Source: Phycisphaeraceae bacterium
Lineage (GTDB): Bacteria > Planctomycetota > Phycisphaerae > Phycisphaerales > Phycisphaeraceae
Assembly (NCBI GenBank): GCA_029260615.1
Contig: JAJDCX010000034.1
Span: 1-64,000, forward strand
Direction: 5' to 3'
DNA length: 64,000 nucleotides
The notes under the pieces were generated by a model. The model did no database searches and had not been told where the DNA came from. It saw nothing but the letters and a program-made list of their open reading frames with translations. The position numbers and the translations under genes are program-made. Shown piece by piece: positions 9,016-18,360 of the stretch (its first letter is position 1; each line of letters opens with the position of its first letter).

Positions 9016-9965
9016 ATGCATTGATGAAAAATACGCCGAACGCACGAAGCGGCAGGTTTTTCAAGGACCACCTGTTCGTGATCGTCTGCCTGCTCGCCGC
9101 CGGGGTTTGTATAGCGGTGCTTGGCGTTATGCTCGCGTCGATCATCGTGCAAGGGATGGAGCACCTGGATACACAGCTGCTGCAGAACCCGCCCTCTCGT
9201 AAGCCGGAAAAAGCGGGGATTTACCCGGCGATGATCGGGACGGTCTATATCTGCCTAGTCTGCGCCGTCACCGCGATCCCGCTTGGAGTAGGCACGGCGA
9301 TCCTGTTGGAAGAATTCAAGCCGCGCCAAAGAACGCTGGCCCGACTTCACGGGGTCGTGCAATTAAACATCACCAACCTCGCGGGTGTACCGTCGGTCGT
9401 GTATGGGATATTGGGGATGACCGCATTTGTGGAGTTGTTCCAAGTGCTGGGCAGCCCGAGCGACCCGATCTGGACAATCGGCACGACTGACAACTGGTAC
9501 TACATACAACTGCCGTTCGGCCGGGGCGTGCTGGCAGGTGGGCTGACCTTGATGCTCGTAGTCCTACCGATCATCATCATCTCGTCACAGGAAGCGTTGC
9601 GTGCGGTGCCTAATTCGTTGCGACAAGGTGCACTGGCGTTAGGCTCAACCCGCTGGCAGATGGTGTGGGGCACGACTCTACCCGCGGCCATACCCGGGAT
9701 CATGACCGGGACGATTCTGGCGATGAGCCGGGCGATCGGAGAGGCGGCGCCGATCCTGATCATCGCCGGCGTCGTCTACATCACGTTCACCCCCGAGCAC
9801 CTGATGGACGACTTCACCGCGATGCCTCTGCAGATCTACGACTGGGCGAGTCGCCCGCAGGAGTCGTTCCACCATGTCGCCGCCAGCGGGATCCTTGTCC
9901 TGATGGCGATCCTGCTTACCTTCAACGCCGTCGCGGTCATCATCCGCCAGAAGTTCCAGCGTTAA
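9012..9965 (+). CDS. pstA: Phosphate ABC transporter permease PstA
   Basis: 317 residues, second membrane subunit. It has an N-terminal helix (LFVIVCLLAAGVCIAVLGVM), the core segments GTVYICLVCAVTAIPLG and TNLAGVPSVVYGILG, and the EAA loop EALRAVPNSLRQGALALGSTRW. The C-terminal helix is GILVLMAILLTFNAVAVII. Four bases overlap pstC. It pairs with PstC as the translocation path for phosphate. Confidence 0.95.
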   Translation: MNALMKNTPNARSGRFFKDHLFVIVCLLAAGVCIAVLGVMLASIIVQGMEHLDTQLLQNPPSRKPEKAGIYPAMIGTVYICLVCAVTAIPLGVGTAILLEEFKPRQRTLARLHGVVQLNITNLAGVPSVVYGILGMTAFVELFQVLGSPSDPIWTIGTTDNWYYIQLPFGRGVLAGGLTLMLVVLPIIIISSQEALRAVPNSLRQGALALGSTRWQMVWGTTLPAAIPGIMTGTILAMSRAIGEAAPILIIAGVVYITFTPEHLMDDFTAMPLQIYDWASRPQESFHHVAASGILVLMAILLTFNAVAVIIRQKFQR

Positions 9966-9986
9966 CCTAATCACAGGGGCCAAGCG

Positions 9987-10868
9987 ATGATGTCTACAAT
10001 ACAAAAGCCTCAGGAAGACACGACGATGAATATTCCAGCCACGACGCTACCTTCCCCCGCAGAGCAAGGCCTGAACCTGCAGGGAATCGGATCGTCGGGC
10101 GAACACGTCGCCGCCCAACCCGCGATTGAGGTCGAGGGATTCAATGCCTGGTACGGCGACTACCACGCGCTTACAAACATGAACATCGTCATCCCCGAGA
10201 AACGGATCACCGCCTTCATCGGGCCAAGCGGGTGCGGCAAAAGCACGTTTCTCCGCTGGATCAACCGCATGAACGACCTGGTCCCAAGCGCCCGTGCAAC
10301 CGGCACACTCAAACTCCATGGCCAGGACCTATTAGATAAAGCCACCGATGTCGTCGAGCTACGCCGTCATGTCGGGATGGTCTTCCAGAAGCCAAACCCC
10401 TTCCCAAAGAGCATCTACGACAACGTCGCCTTCGGCCCACGGCTGCACCTACGCATGTCCCGTGGCGAACTTAATCAGATCGTTGAACAATCGCTGCGCC
10501 GCGCCGCGTTGTGGGAAGAAGTCAAGGACCGGCTTAAGTCCCCGGCACTTAGCCTGTCCGGCGGGCAGCAGCAGCGTCTTTGCATCGCACGCGCCATCGC
10601 TGTGGGACCCAGCGTCCTGCTCATGGATGAGCCCTGCTCCGCGCTGGACCCTCGTTCCACAGCAGCGATCGAAGACCTGATGGCCCAACTCCGCAACGAC
10701 TACACCATCGCCATCGTTACCCACAACATGCAACAGGCCTCTCGCGCATCGGACTACTCCGCCTTCATGTATCAGGGTGAGCTGATCGAGTTTGGCCAAA
10801 CCGAGCAGGTCTTCACCATGCCAAAAAGTGAGCAGACCCAAAACTATATCACCGGCAGGTTCGGGTGA
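9987..10868 (+). CDS. pstB: Phosphate ABC transporter ATPase PstB
   Basis: 293 residues with a non-conserved N-terminal extension of about 45. Walker A is GPSGCGKST (79-87), the Q-loop region is [20 protein letters not shown], the signature is [10 protein letters not shown] and Walker B is [11 protein letters not shown]. The switch His follows in IVTHNMQQA. These residues mark the PstB ATPase energising PstCA. An internal ATG at 10026 is a possible alternative start that would remove 13 residues. Confidence 0.95.
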   Translation: MMSTIQKPQEDTTMNIPATTLPSPAEQGLNLQGIGSSGEHVAAQPAIEVEGFNAWYGDYHALTNMNIVIPEKRITAFIGPSGCGKSTFLRWINRMNDLVPSARATGTLKLHGQDLLDKATDVVELRRHVGMVFQKPNPFPKSIYDNVAFGPRLHLRMSRGELNQIVEQSLRRAALWEEVKDRLKSPALSLSGGQQQRLCIARAIAVGPSVLLMDEPCSALDPRSTAAIEDLMAQLRNDYTIAIVTHNMQQASRASDYSAFMYQGELIEFGQTEQVFTMPKSEQTQNYITGRFG

Positions 10869-10895
10869 TCTATACCGTATACGTGGAGACTAACC

Positions 10896-11582
10896 ATGCC
10901 CGTCCTATTGAATAAGCAGATAGAAAAGATCAAACGGATGCTCCTTGCAGAAGGAGCTTTGGTCGAGCAGGCGCTGCACCGCGCGGTGCAAGCGGTCGAG
11001 CACCGGGACACCGACCTGGCTGAGCAGGTCGTCGAGCAGGACATGCAAATCGACCTGGCCGAGATCGATATCGAGGAAGAATGCTTGGCGACGCTGGCAC
11101 TGCACCAGCCTGTGGCTCACGACCTGCGATTTATCGTTTCGGTTCTCAAGATCAATAGCGAACTGGAGCGGATAGGCGATCTCGCATCGAACGTTGCGTC
11201 CCAGTGCCTGGCGCTCAGAGAGTTACCCCCGATCGATATCGGCCTATTCGGCCTGCCCGAGATGTCCCACCAGGCCCAGCGGATGGTCAAGCAATCACTG
11301 GACGCCCTGGTCCAGGTCGATGAGACCCTTGCCGACGGCGTTCGCAAGATGGACGACCTGGTCGATGACAAGCACCGCGAGGTCTACGCTATCGTCGAGA
11401 GGTGCGTCCGTGAAGACATCGACCAGATGCCACAGCTGATCCGCATCCAGAACACCGCCCGTCAGATCGAGCGGATCGCCGACCACGCGGTCAACATCGC
11501 CAAGGACGTGATTTACCTCGCCCGAGGCGAGATCGTCCGCCACCGCCGCGCCCGCACCAAAGCCGCCCAGAGGCATGTGTAG
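10896..11582 (+). CDS. phoU: Phosphate signalling protein PhoU
   Basis: 228 residues, almost wholly helical, with the two PhoU repeats. The metal-binding-type E/DxxxD motifs are seen around DLAEIDIEEECLATLALHQPVAHDLR and in the C-terminal RQIERIADHAVNIAKDV. The family links Pst activity to PhoR, repressing the regulon when phosphate is ample. It closes the pst operon 27 bases after pstB. The last 48 codons recur, about 90% identical, at 58761-58906 at the far side of the accessory block, which is unusual and suggests insertion at the 3' end of this gene. Confidence 0.93.
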   Translation: MPVLLNKQIEKIKRMLLAEGALVEQALHRAVQAVEHRDTDLAEQVVEQDMQIDLAEIDIEEECLATLALHQPVAHDLRFIVSVLKINSELERIGDLASNVASQCLALRELPPIDIGLFGLPEMSHQAQRMVKQSLDALVQVDETLADGVRKMDDLVDDKHREVYAIVERCVREDIDQMPQLIRIQNTARQIERIADHAVNIAKDVIYLARGEIVRHRRARTKAAQRHV

Positions 11583-11804
11583 ATTTGGCCTACTTGGCCT
11601 ATCACATGTATGGTTCGCTTGGCAGTGATCGAGCCGCTAAGGTCGGTTTCAATCACTACCGAAAACTACCGTTTTACGCCCCGACTACCGCGTTTGAACG
11701 CTCACAGATGTGTATGAATGCGAGTGATTGCGAAAGTGGCACGGCCGTGTAAGATGCTTTTGGATAACAAGTTCCGGCTAATAGAATAGGCCTCGAAAGC
11801 GATT
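11583..11804. other. Intergenic region after phoU
   Basis: 222 bases without a recognised gene, leading into the tRNA-Gly fragment. There is no hairpin with a T-run directly after phoU, so transcription may run on to the terminator at 11852. Confidence 0.4.
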
Positions 11805-11846
11805 TTGCCAACGTGAATGTCGTGAGTTCGAATCTCATCACCCGCT
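11805..11846 (+). pseudogene. tRNA-Gly 3' fragment (anticodon loop to 3' end)
   Basis: All 42 bases match bases 2827-2868 of the intact tRNA-Gly exactly, from the anticodon loop TTGCCAA through the T arm to CACCCGCT. The 5' half is absent. This is the pattern left by site-specific integration into a tRNA gene, where an element carries a copy of the 3' end. No integrase gene is present nearby. Confidence 0.85.
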
Positions 11847-11849
11847 TTC

Positions 11850-11945
11850 GTAAAGCCCTCCCAACCAACAGGTTGCGGAGGGCTTGTTCGTTCATATCTG
11901 TACGCTCTTGGGCACTATGCTCTTCTGTACGCTCTTCGATGCAAT
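11850..11945 (+). repeat. tRNA-Gly terminator repeat, copy 2
   Basis: The hairpin CCCTCCC...CAACAGGTTGCGGAGGG and the tail CTGTACGCTCTT...ATGCTCTTCTGTACGC form a repeat of about 95 bases. Related copies occur at 53.24, 56.02, 56.61 and 58.94 kb, and the hairpin alone at 2.87 kb. Here it lies directly between the tRNA fragment and the prophage left end. Confidence 0.75.
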
Positions 11946-11964
11946 AATTCGGGCGTAGTGTCGC

Positions 11965-12001
11965 GATCTAAGTGGGATTTTGTTGCACCAAACGGGATCT
12001 G
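11965..12001 (+). repeat. Prophage left end: transposase-binding-like sites
   Basis: GATCTAAGTGGGATT (11965-11979) and AAACGGGATCTG (11990-12001) match the sites at the right end (51424-51564) in inverted orientation. Iterated sites at both ends are expected for MuA-type transposases. Confidence 0.65.
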
Positions 12002-12018
12002 CCATAGGCGCGCAGGAT

Positions 12019-12040
12019 AAGCGTGGCCGTCACCACGCTT
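12019..12040 (-). terminator. Hairpin at the end of the late operon
   Basis: AAGCGTGG pairs with CCACGCTT around a six-base loop, 140 bases beyond the last leftward phage gene. There is no T-run on the minus strand, so it is at best a weak terminator. Confidence 0.4.
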
Positions 12041-12181
12041 TAAAGAACACACCCGGCCCTGTGGGCCAACCGGCGGGGATTGACGGGTCAGCGTTCTCGT
12101 ATATAGAGGGGGTGCCGCCGCCGGCTTGAGGTGGGGGTTATTCGGTTTTCAAAGAGCGTTTGAACGGGCTTGGACGGCCGA

Positions 12182-13432
12182 TCACGGCGCGAGCGTGACC
12201 ACCGGTCGGATTGTTTGAATCTCTGATTGGAATAGCGAGCTCCCGGTCACCGCCCAGGTATCCGGCCCGGTCGGCTGCGGGGTCGATTCGATCATTCGGA
12301 TGACCTGTCGGTTTGGGTCAACGGGGTCGGACTGGACGATTAATAGCTTGTTGCGAGCCACCCACGTCGATGTTTTGCCGGGGGCACCTGGCACATCCAC
12401 CCGCTGGATGAGTGAGCCCGTATTGGCATCTAGCACCAGTGCCCGGGCGGGTCGTAGCCCGGATGGCGATTGATAATCAGATCCCACAAAAACCCGGACG
12501 CCGTCGCTGGCCACGGAATGGCAATCGAGCTGTACCAGCCCGTCAGACGGAACCTGCCCGGGCGGTCCCGGTGGGAAGATGCTTTCAAATATCCCTGTTT
12601 GCGACCAGGACCACAGCAGGCCCCCGCCGATCGAGTACTTGCGGACGAAGGTCACTATCTGTTGCCTGGAGGTAGTCTGAAACGTGACGGGGTCAATTGA
12701 GCCCGGGAGACTGGTCCACACACCCCCGCTGACGTACCCGTTGCCCTGCGGGTCGACGTCAATATTCAAGGCCCCCGCGATAGGTTTGGACCACAGCGTC
12801 GAGCCCGTTGCGCTGATGCGGGCCAGCCCGTCCACGGAGGGCAGTGCATAAGCCCCGCCAGGCGCGACGGGGATGGCGACCAGTTGCTCCATGTTGCCCA
12901 GCGTCTCGTTCGTGGACCTGTGAAGCTCGTCGCCGGTTTCGACGTCTCTAACGACGACGGCGAATTCCCCGTCGAACACGTTGTGGATCACCACGCGGTT
13001 GATGCCGTCCAGGCACATGTCCCGGGCATTGCTCGCCGAGACTCTCCACACCTCGGTACTTTGGCCGTCGGGTTTGTTGCGGCTGATCTTCCCGGTCCCG
13101 ACGCCTTTGTTTCCGGCGTTTATGATGAAGTCGCCGCCACGGATGCGCTCGGCGGATACGGCTGTGGTGACCCCCAGCAGTGCCGAGTTGCGGATCGATG
13201 ACCACGGTGATTTCTCGAACTTGTCGTTGAAGCCCCACGCCAGCCGCCAATCCAGGGCGATAACCCGTTCCTGCTGGGCCGGGGACAGGTGCCAGATGAT
13301 CGGGTTGTTGTGCTTGTCCTGGAACTCGCAGACGCACACGTCCCAGCCGGTCCCGCACCCGCGCACGCCGTGCGCCGATTCGATGCCCGCGCGATGGGGG
13401 GACTCGCAAGGTACGCCGTGTGTGCCTGCCAT
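12182..13432 (-). CDS. Phage distal structural protein, possibly beta-propeller
   Basis: 416 residues from the ATG that overlaps the stop of the upstream gene (ATGA-type junction). The sequence has repeated short strands with SxGxxLW-type turns (ISATGSTLWSKPIAGALNIDVDPQGNGYVSGGV, KYSIGGGLLWSWS, LVLDANTGSLIQRVDVPG), which resemble PQQ-like or YncE-like propeller blades. Two clustered Cys (CVCEF) lie near the N terminus. It is the last gene of the leftward tail operon, a usual place for receptor-binding or tail-tip proteins. Function is inferred from position only. Confidence 0.6.
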   Translation of the reverse strand: MAGTHGVPCESPHRAGIESAHGVRGCGTGWDVCVCEFQDKHNNPIIWHLSPAQQERVIALDWRLAWGFNDKFEKSPWSSIRNSALLGVTTAVSAERIRGGDFIINAGNKGVGTGKISRNKPDGQSTEVWRVSASNARDMCLDGINRVVIHNVFDGEFAVVVRDVETGDELHRSTNETLGNMEQLVAIPVAPGGAYALPSVDGLARISATGSTLWSKPIAGALNIDVDPQGNGYVSGGVWTSLPGSIDPVTFQTTSRQQIVTFVRKYSIGGGLLWSWSQTGIFESIFPPGPPGQVPSDGLVQLDCHSVASDGVRVFVGSDYQSPSGLRPARALVLDANTGSLIQRVDVPGAPGKTSTWVARNKLLIVQSDPVDPNRQVIRMIESTPQPTGPDTWAVTGSSLFQSEIQTIRPVVTLAP

Positions 13433-13878
13433 CACTCGCTCTCCTTGAACCAGTAGACCGGCGAGTTGACGACCTGCATCCGTACATCCGCCAGCGCCAC
13501 CGCGTAGTCACCGAGGTTGCTGGGTGCCGGCCCGATCTCCACCAGGTCACCGACGATGAATCTGGGGACCAGCACCTGGTTCTCGACATCACTGCCGCTG
13601 GTGGAGGTGCGCGACTGGCCTTGTGCCAGGTCGCCGTTGTAGCTGTAGGTGTAGCCGTCGATGTCCTGGTCGAGCGCCGGGCAGACCTTGGTGGGCTTGG
13701 CGACGGTGAGGGCCGGTGGCGTTTCGGCCTCCGGGTCCACGGTGACGCTAAGCGTGTTAAACCCCACGGACAAGATCGTGGCGAGCAGGCGCACGCCGGG
13801 CTGCGGCGGGCCCGCCTGGTGGTCTTGGGGCTGCTCCCGCAACGCGGCCATCACCTTGTCTGCGGCGTTATCTCTCAT
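13432..13878 (-). CDS. Phage protein of unknown function (tail region)
   Basis: 148 residues. A small beta-rich domain is suggested by LLATILSVGFNTLSVTVDPE and VLVPRFIVGDLVEIGPAP. Its start overlaps the end of the preceding gene (13875-13878) and its stop overlaps the next start, so it is translationally coupled within the tail operon. I do not recognise the family. Confidence 0.65.
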   Translation of the reverse strand: MRDNAADKVMAALREQPQDHQAGPPQPGVRLLATILSVGFNTLSVTVDPEAETPPALTVAKPTKVCPALDQDIDGYTYSYNGDLAQGQSRTSTSGSDVENQVLVPRFIVGDLVEIGPAPSNLGDYAVALADVRMQVVNSPVYWFKESE

Positions 13879-14540
13879 GAGATGATCTCCACAACCAGGT
13901 CGCCGGGCGCGGCGGGTGCCTGGGCGTCGGCGGTCGCCTGCGCCTCGGTGGTGTTGGGCTCTTCGCCGCCGGCGGCGGAGACGGCGCGGACAACAAAGCG
14001 TGCGAGTGTGCCGTGGGCGAACGCTGCGCCGAACGAGTTGCCGCCCGACGGCTTGACGTTGCCTGCGGGGGTGTTGAAGTCGAACGAGTCGCCGCCGGTG
14101 GCGGTGTAGATGTTGAAGCTGGCGGGCGCGACCGCCTGGCCGGCGCGGCTGTAGGCCCAGCGCGCGGTGACCAGGCCCCCGGCACCGACGGTGAGGTGCA
14201 GGCCGTGCGGCGAGTTTGGGACGTCCAGGACAAGGGCACCGAGCGAATCGAACGCGACGCGGCGGAGCTTGGTGCGTACCGGTTCGCCATCGCCGACGGC
14301 GCAGGCGGAGACGGCGCGGATGAATACCCAGCGTGCGGTATCCGGCGTGCCCGTAAGCAGGTACTGGCTGGTGCCCGGTGGCAGGTGCGTAAGCTGGGTC
14401 TTGACCGCGCCCACATCCGCCGTGGGCTGGCTCATGACCAAGTAACCCTCGGGGGACGCTGCGGCGGCGAGTGGGACGTACCCGTCGGGGATGAAGTTGT
14501 CCGGCCAGTAACCCACCGGCCTCACGGAGCTAAAGATCAT
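13875..14540 (-). CDS. Phage tail-region protein with fibronectin-III-like repeats
   Basis: 221 residues. Two stretches look like fibronectin type III strands: GTSQYLLTGTPDTARWVFIRAVSACAVGDGEP, and PASFNIYTATGGDSFDF followed by LARFVVRAVSAAGGEEPNTTEA. The pattern of a Tyr- or Trp-containing strand and an AVS.AG.GEP turn recurs in both halves. Such domains decorate tail tips and fibres and bind surfaces weakly. It overlaps the fibre gene upstream by four bases. Confidence 0.6.
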   Translation of the reverse strand: MIFSSVRPVGYWPDNFIPDGYVPLAAAASPEGYLVMSQPTADVGAVKTQLTHLPPGTSQYLLTGTPDTARWVFIRAVSACAVGDGEPVRTKLRRVAFDSLGALVLDVPNSPHGLHLTVGAGGLVTARWAYSRAGQAVAPASFNIYTATGGDSFDFNTPAGNVKPSGGNSFGAAFAHGTLARFVVRAVSAAGGEEPNTTEAQATADAQAPAAPGDLVVEIIS

Positions 14541-16972
14541 GGTGCGGGGTCAAGGGTGGTGATGGTGTGTTCGCCGTTGGTGTTGAACGTCACATCCGCG
14601 ACCGGCGTGGTGCCGTCCTGCTTGTAGAAGCGATGCGTCTTGGTGCCGTCGCCGTTGTCGGTCACCAAGGTTTTGCCCACCAGGCTCGCCAGGATCAGTT
14701 CACGGAGCTTGGCGTCGGTGACGCCGTCGGCGGTGGGGTTTTGTTGATTTTGGATAGCGGCCAGGGAGCTGGTGTCGGTGAGGATCGAGGCGAGTTCGGC
14801 CTTTACGTTGGTCCCGTCGAGGTTGATCCCGGTCAGGCCTGTGTTGAATACGGCACCCTGGCCCTGTGCATCGGTTGCGTTGATGACGATCCCGGCGGCG
14901 GCGGCCCCGTTGGCCGTGATAGACACTGCGATTCCGGTGGGCTCGGTCTGGTTGATGACCAACTCACGCAGCTTCAACTGCGCCCCGCCGGTCCCGTCGA
15001 GCATGGACTCCAGGTTGTCGGCGGCGGCCGCGTCGCCGGAGATCTTCCCGACGTCCACGGTCTCGGCGGCAGGGTCGAAGGTGCTGCGGGTGCTGATGTT
15101 GGTGTCCAGAGAAGCCATCGCCGGTGCGAGCGCAAGATTAAGCGACGCCGCCAGGACGTCGTACCGAACGCTCACGGGTTCACGCATGTCGATGTCGGGC
15201 ATGGGCCCTGCGGCGGTGGCTTCGCTGCCGGTGGGGCCGGGCACGTTATTGAAGACGCCACCGAGCGACACGACCGAGGGATCTGGGATGAACCCGCCGA
15301 ACGCCGGGGCGTAGCTAAGGGTGGTCGGGCCGGTGGTGTTGCCGTAGCCGCGATCGTCGGTGGGGTGCGTGTTGTTGATGCCGTAGTAGGCGTTGTTCTG
15401 GCTGCTCGCGGTGTTCGCGCCACCGACGTAGAGCGTGCCCGCCGACCAGGGCGAGTCATCGGTGAGGGTTTCGATCCCGCCGACGACGCAGTTGAGCATC
15501 GCCGCGCTGGCCGAGCCGCCGGTCCCGTCGAAATACGTGTCCCGGTTGATGACGGCGAAGCCGGTGTAGCCGCTGCGGACCCATTGGATGCGGGAGTTGA
15601 CCATCTGGAACGCCGTATCAGCTGGGTTGACGGTGTTGAAGATGCCGAAAATATTCTGGGTGATATCGGCGAGGTCAATCTGTACCGGCGAGTCGATCAG
15701 CCAGCCGTTGCTTAGGCCCGTGGACATCGCCTGGGTGGCGGTGTCCTTGGGCCGCAGCACCAGGGGGGATTTGACGATCACGTTGTCGGTCTTGAACAAG
15801 ATCGCCTGGGCGGTGCCGTAGCCATCCGCGAACCTTACGCGGTGGGTGACGGCGCGGAAGTCGGACAATCCGGCTGCGGCCGGCGCATCGTTGACGGAGC
15901 CGATACCCAACGCGCCGTAGCCGTGTGGACGTGTAATCAGGCCGTTGATCGCGACGTGCATCCCCACCTTGTCCAGGCCACCGCTGGTGTGTGCGATAAA
16001 AGCGTTGCCGGTCACAGGATCAGTGAGCCCGCTGGGCAGCTGCCCGCCGCAGCACTCCCAGTCCAGCATCAGCACCTCGTGCCCGCCGTCGTTGGCGAAG
16101 TTGGCGACGGCCGACCCGGCCGCCTCGTCGAAGAATCCCCAGCGGCAGCCCTGGATCAGTAGCTTGCCACCGGACGCCCCGGGCCCCACGAATAGGCCCA
16201 GGTTGTGTCGGGGGTGGAAGTAGCTGTGGCAGTTGGTGATGCAGACGACGTCGTCGTTGATGTTCTGCGCGCTGATGCCCCATGTCTGGGCGAGGCTCAG
16301 GCCCAGGCCCTGGCCGTCTGTCCACACGCCATCGATCCGCGACCCGTGCTCGGTAGCGACGATGCCGTCGCGGCCGCTGTCGGGCCACGCGGTGTTGTGT
16401 TCCCAGTCGATGTTGTTGGGGTCGATGCCGGCCCCGGCGTTGATGTGCATCGTGGTGCCGGTGTAGTAGAAGCTGTTCGCGTTCGCCTCGACCTCGGCGG
16501 TGCTGACCGCGACCTTGTAGACCCGGAACGGCCGGTCGGTTTCAAGGATGCGCCCCATGTAGGTTGCGATGGTGGTGGTCCACCGATCGCCGGTGGCGTT
16601 GGTCCACGCCGCGCCGCCGCTGGCGATCGTGCCCAGGAAGCCGGTGACCCGGGGAGGCATGCCGACACCGTAGCCATCCACGCACCCGCCCTGGATGTTG
16701 AGCGTGACGTTGTCGCGCCAGACGTCGCCGCGTTTGAGCCGGCACCGCACACCGGGGGCGAGGACGGTGTTGGCCTTGGTGATCGACTTCCACGGCGTGG
16801 CCTGCGACCCGTCGCCGGTGGTGTCGTCGCCCGCCTGTGAGAAGTAGTAGGTCGTTGCGCGGTCAATCGGGCACTGGCCGAGCCACGCGGCACCCAGCTC
16901 CCGCATGGCCGGCTCGAACGCGACAGACCCGGGCAGGGGGAACGATCCGAGGATGTCGAGGTAGCTATACAT
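14537..16972 (-). CDS. Phage tail fibre/spike-like protein (parallel beta-helix)
   Basis: 811 residues, no signal peptide. Residues about 40-560 resemble a right-handed parallel beta-helix: an AGDDTTGDGSQATPWKSI entry segment typical of pectate-lyase-like folds, followed by many short hydrophobic strands with Asn and Gly turns (VCITNCHSYFHPRHNLGLFVG, VLMLDWECCGG). The C-terminal 200 residues contain LKLRELVINQTEPTGIAVSITANGAAAAGIVINATDAQGQGA-type repeats found in planctomycete phage or surface proteins. Its place at the distal end of the tail operon suggests a receptor-binding spike, possibly polysaccharide-binding. Catalysis cannot be shown. Confidence 0.7.
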   Translation of the reverse strand: MYSYLDILGSFPLPGSVAFEPAMRELGAAWLGQCPIDRATTYYFSQAGDDTTGDGSQATPWKSITKANTVLAPGVRCRLKRGDVWRDNVTLNIQGGCVDGYGVGMPPRVTGFLGTIASGGAAWTNATGDRWTTTIATYMGRILETDRPFRVYKVAVSTAEVEANANSFYYTGTTMHINAGAGIDPNNIDWEHNTAWPDSGRDGIVATEHGSRIDGVWTDGQGLGLSLAQTWGISAQNINDDVVCITNCHSYFHPRHNLGLFVGPGASGGKLLIQGCRWGFFDEAAGSAVANFANDGGHEVLMLDWECCGGQLPSGLTDPVTGNAFIAHTSGGLDKVGMHVAINGLITRPHGYGALGIGSVNDAPAAAGLSDFRAVTHRVRFADGYGTAQAILFKTDNVIVKSPLVLRPKDTATQAMSTGLSNGWLIDSPVQIDLADITQNIFGIFNTVNPADTAFQMVNSRIQWVRSGYTGFAVINRDTYFDGTGGSASAAMLNCVVGGIETLTDDSPWSAGTLYVGGANTASSQNNAYYGINNTHPTDDRGYGNTTGPTTLSYAPAFGGFIPDPSVVSLGGVFNNVPGPTGSEATAAGPMPDIDMREPVSVRYDVLAASLNLALAPAMASLDTNISTRSTFDPAAETVDVGKISGDAAAADNLESMLDGTGGAQLKLRELVINQTEPTGIAVSITANGAAAAGIVINATDAQGQGAVFNTGLTGINLDGTNVKAELASILTDTSSLAAIQNQQNPTADGVTDAKLRELILASLVGKTLVTDNGDGTKTHRFYKQDGTTPVADVTFNTNGEHTITTLDPAP

Positions 16973-17010
16973 GCGTCGGGCCTTTCATGGCGGTGGCGCG
17001 GTGGCGGGGC

Positions 17011-18321
17011 TTAGGGTGTAGCTGTGGCGGGCCGTGATTTTGCCAGGGCCCACCGGTACTTGATTGACCCGGCAAGCCCGTCGATCGTCCGGGCCAGGCC
17101 CCAGCACCCGTGCTTGTCGTAGAGCGAGACGAGCTTGTAGAAAACGGCACGCTTGCCGCCCAGCTCGATGAACTTCGTGTAAGGCAGATCCATGAGCTCC
17201 AGGATGGCTGGGTCGTCCTGCGCCGCGATCACCAGGGGCACGATCCGTGGATCGGGTTCGCCGTTGACCGGTGGTGCCCGAAGGTGTTGCCCGCCCTCGT
17301 AGCCAAAGACATCCAGGTGGTGCGCCTCGGCGAACGCAAACGCCTGGGCCATCTTCGCTTCGCCCTTATCACGCCACCGCTTCTTGGCCGCGTCGATCAG
17401 TTGGCGGGCGGTTTTGATGTGGGTCAGCGGGTCGCGGCTTGATGTGCCGGCATAGAACGTGATGGCGATGGCATCGGGCCGTGTGGTCAGTCGGTCGTAG
17501 ACCTTGCCCGTCCACCAGGTATCTTCGGGGTGAGCGCCCAGCACCAGCACGCAGTTGGGATCGGCGACGCGTGCGGCGGCGAAGGCACGGCTGGTATACA
17601 CGGCCCAGGCATCGAAGAACCGCAGCCCGTCGCCGCCGCCGGCATCGACGCCGGTTTCTCTTCGCAGTTGCTTGTACCCACCGAGGCCAAAGTTCCATAA
17701 CTCGTTAGACCACTCGACCAAGATCACCGAATCGGTGTTCAGCCGCGCCCGGATGTAGGCGACTGCCTGGGTGGTCCACGCACCGCTGGCGTGGAAGGGG
17801 ACGTTGAACCAGAAGTCTGAACCGCACGCATTGGCGAGCCGTACCTGCCGGCCGAGCATCTCACGCCAGGCGTCGTCCAGGGACGACAGGTGTGTCATGT
17901 TGTCGTTGGTGTCAAGCCAGTCCATGAAGCGGATCGTGTCTGCGATCGGCGTGGCGAGTCTGACGTACTCTTGGTTGATCGACCCGTCTGGGTGGAAGGG
18001 CTTGTCGGGCGACCACTTCTTAAAGACCATGCCGGTGTTAAACCCCAGTGCCCGCCCCCCGGATGCGCCCCCGGACGCGCCCCCGGATGCACCGCCAGTA
18101 TTCCCGTCACCGCCGAGCAGTTTGTCGAGATCCACGCGGTTCCGATTGATCGCTTCCTGCTGCTCGGCGATCAGCGTGTGAATATCCGACACATCGGCGG
18201 TGCCCGTGACCGTCACCGTCTGCGCTGACACCGGCCCCGGCATCAGGCCCGCCGCCGAGGCGACGGTGATTAGAAGGGCTACCAGTGATCCGTATTCAAA
18301 CCTGCTTCGATGCTTCTTCAT
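17011..18321 (-). CDS. Prophage-encoded secreted glycoside-hydrolase-like protein (clan GH-A pattern)
   Basis: 436 residues. Residues 1-33 are a signal peptide (LVALLITVASAAGLM, cleavage near VSA). A low-complexity GGASGGASGG linker (about 76-89) leads to a TIM-barrel-like domain. VEWSNELWN places Glu207 after Asn, the clan GH-A acid/base pattern, and VFGYEGGQH places Glu342 as a nucleophile candidate 135 residues later, the normal spacing. Also visible is DFWFNVPFHASG. It lies between fibre and hub genes and may degrade surface glycans at adsorption or release. A Sec signal on a tail-cluster protein is odd; it could instead be a lysogenic-conversion enzyme. Confidence 0.65.
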   Translation of the reverse strand: MKKHRSRFEYGSLVALLITVASAAGLMPGPVSAQTVTVTGTADVSDIHTLIAEQQEAINRNRVDLDKLLGGDGNTGGASGGASGGASGGRALGFNTGMVFKKWSPDKPFHPDGSINQEYVRLATPIADTIRFMDWLDTNDNMTHLSSLDDAWREMLGRQVRLANACGSDFWFNVPFHASGAWTTQAVAYIRARLNTDSVILVEWSNELWNFGLGGYKQLRRETGVDAGGGDGLRFFDAWAVYTSRAFAAARVADPNCVLVLGAHPEDTWWTGKVYDRLTTRPDAIAITFYAGTSSRDPLTHIKTARQLIDAAKKRWRDKGEAKMAQAFAFAEAHHLDVFGYEGGQHLRAPPVNGEPDPRIVPLVIAAQDDPAILELMDLPYTKFIELGGKRAVFYKLVSLYDKHGCWGLARTIDGLAGSIKYRWALAKSRPATATP

Positions 18322-18360
18322 GACCTGCTCCTTGGTGGTGGGGTTCCGGGGGACCGGGGG

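Noticed and set aside
14567-15715. Long plus-strand open frames opposite the tail fibre and many other genes
   Set aside because: They are mirror frames produced by high GC and codon bias of the minus-strand genes; their translations are low in complexity and match no family.
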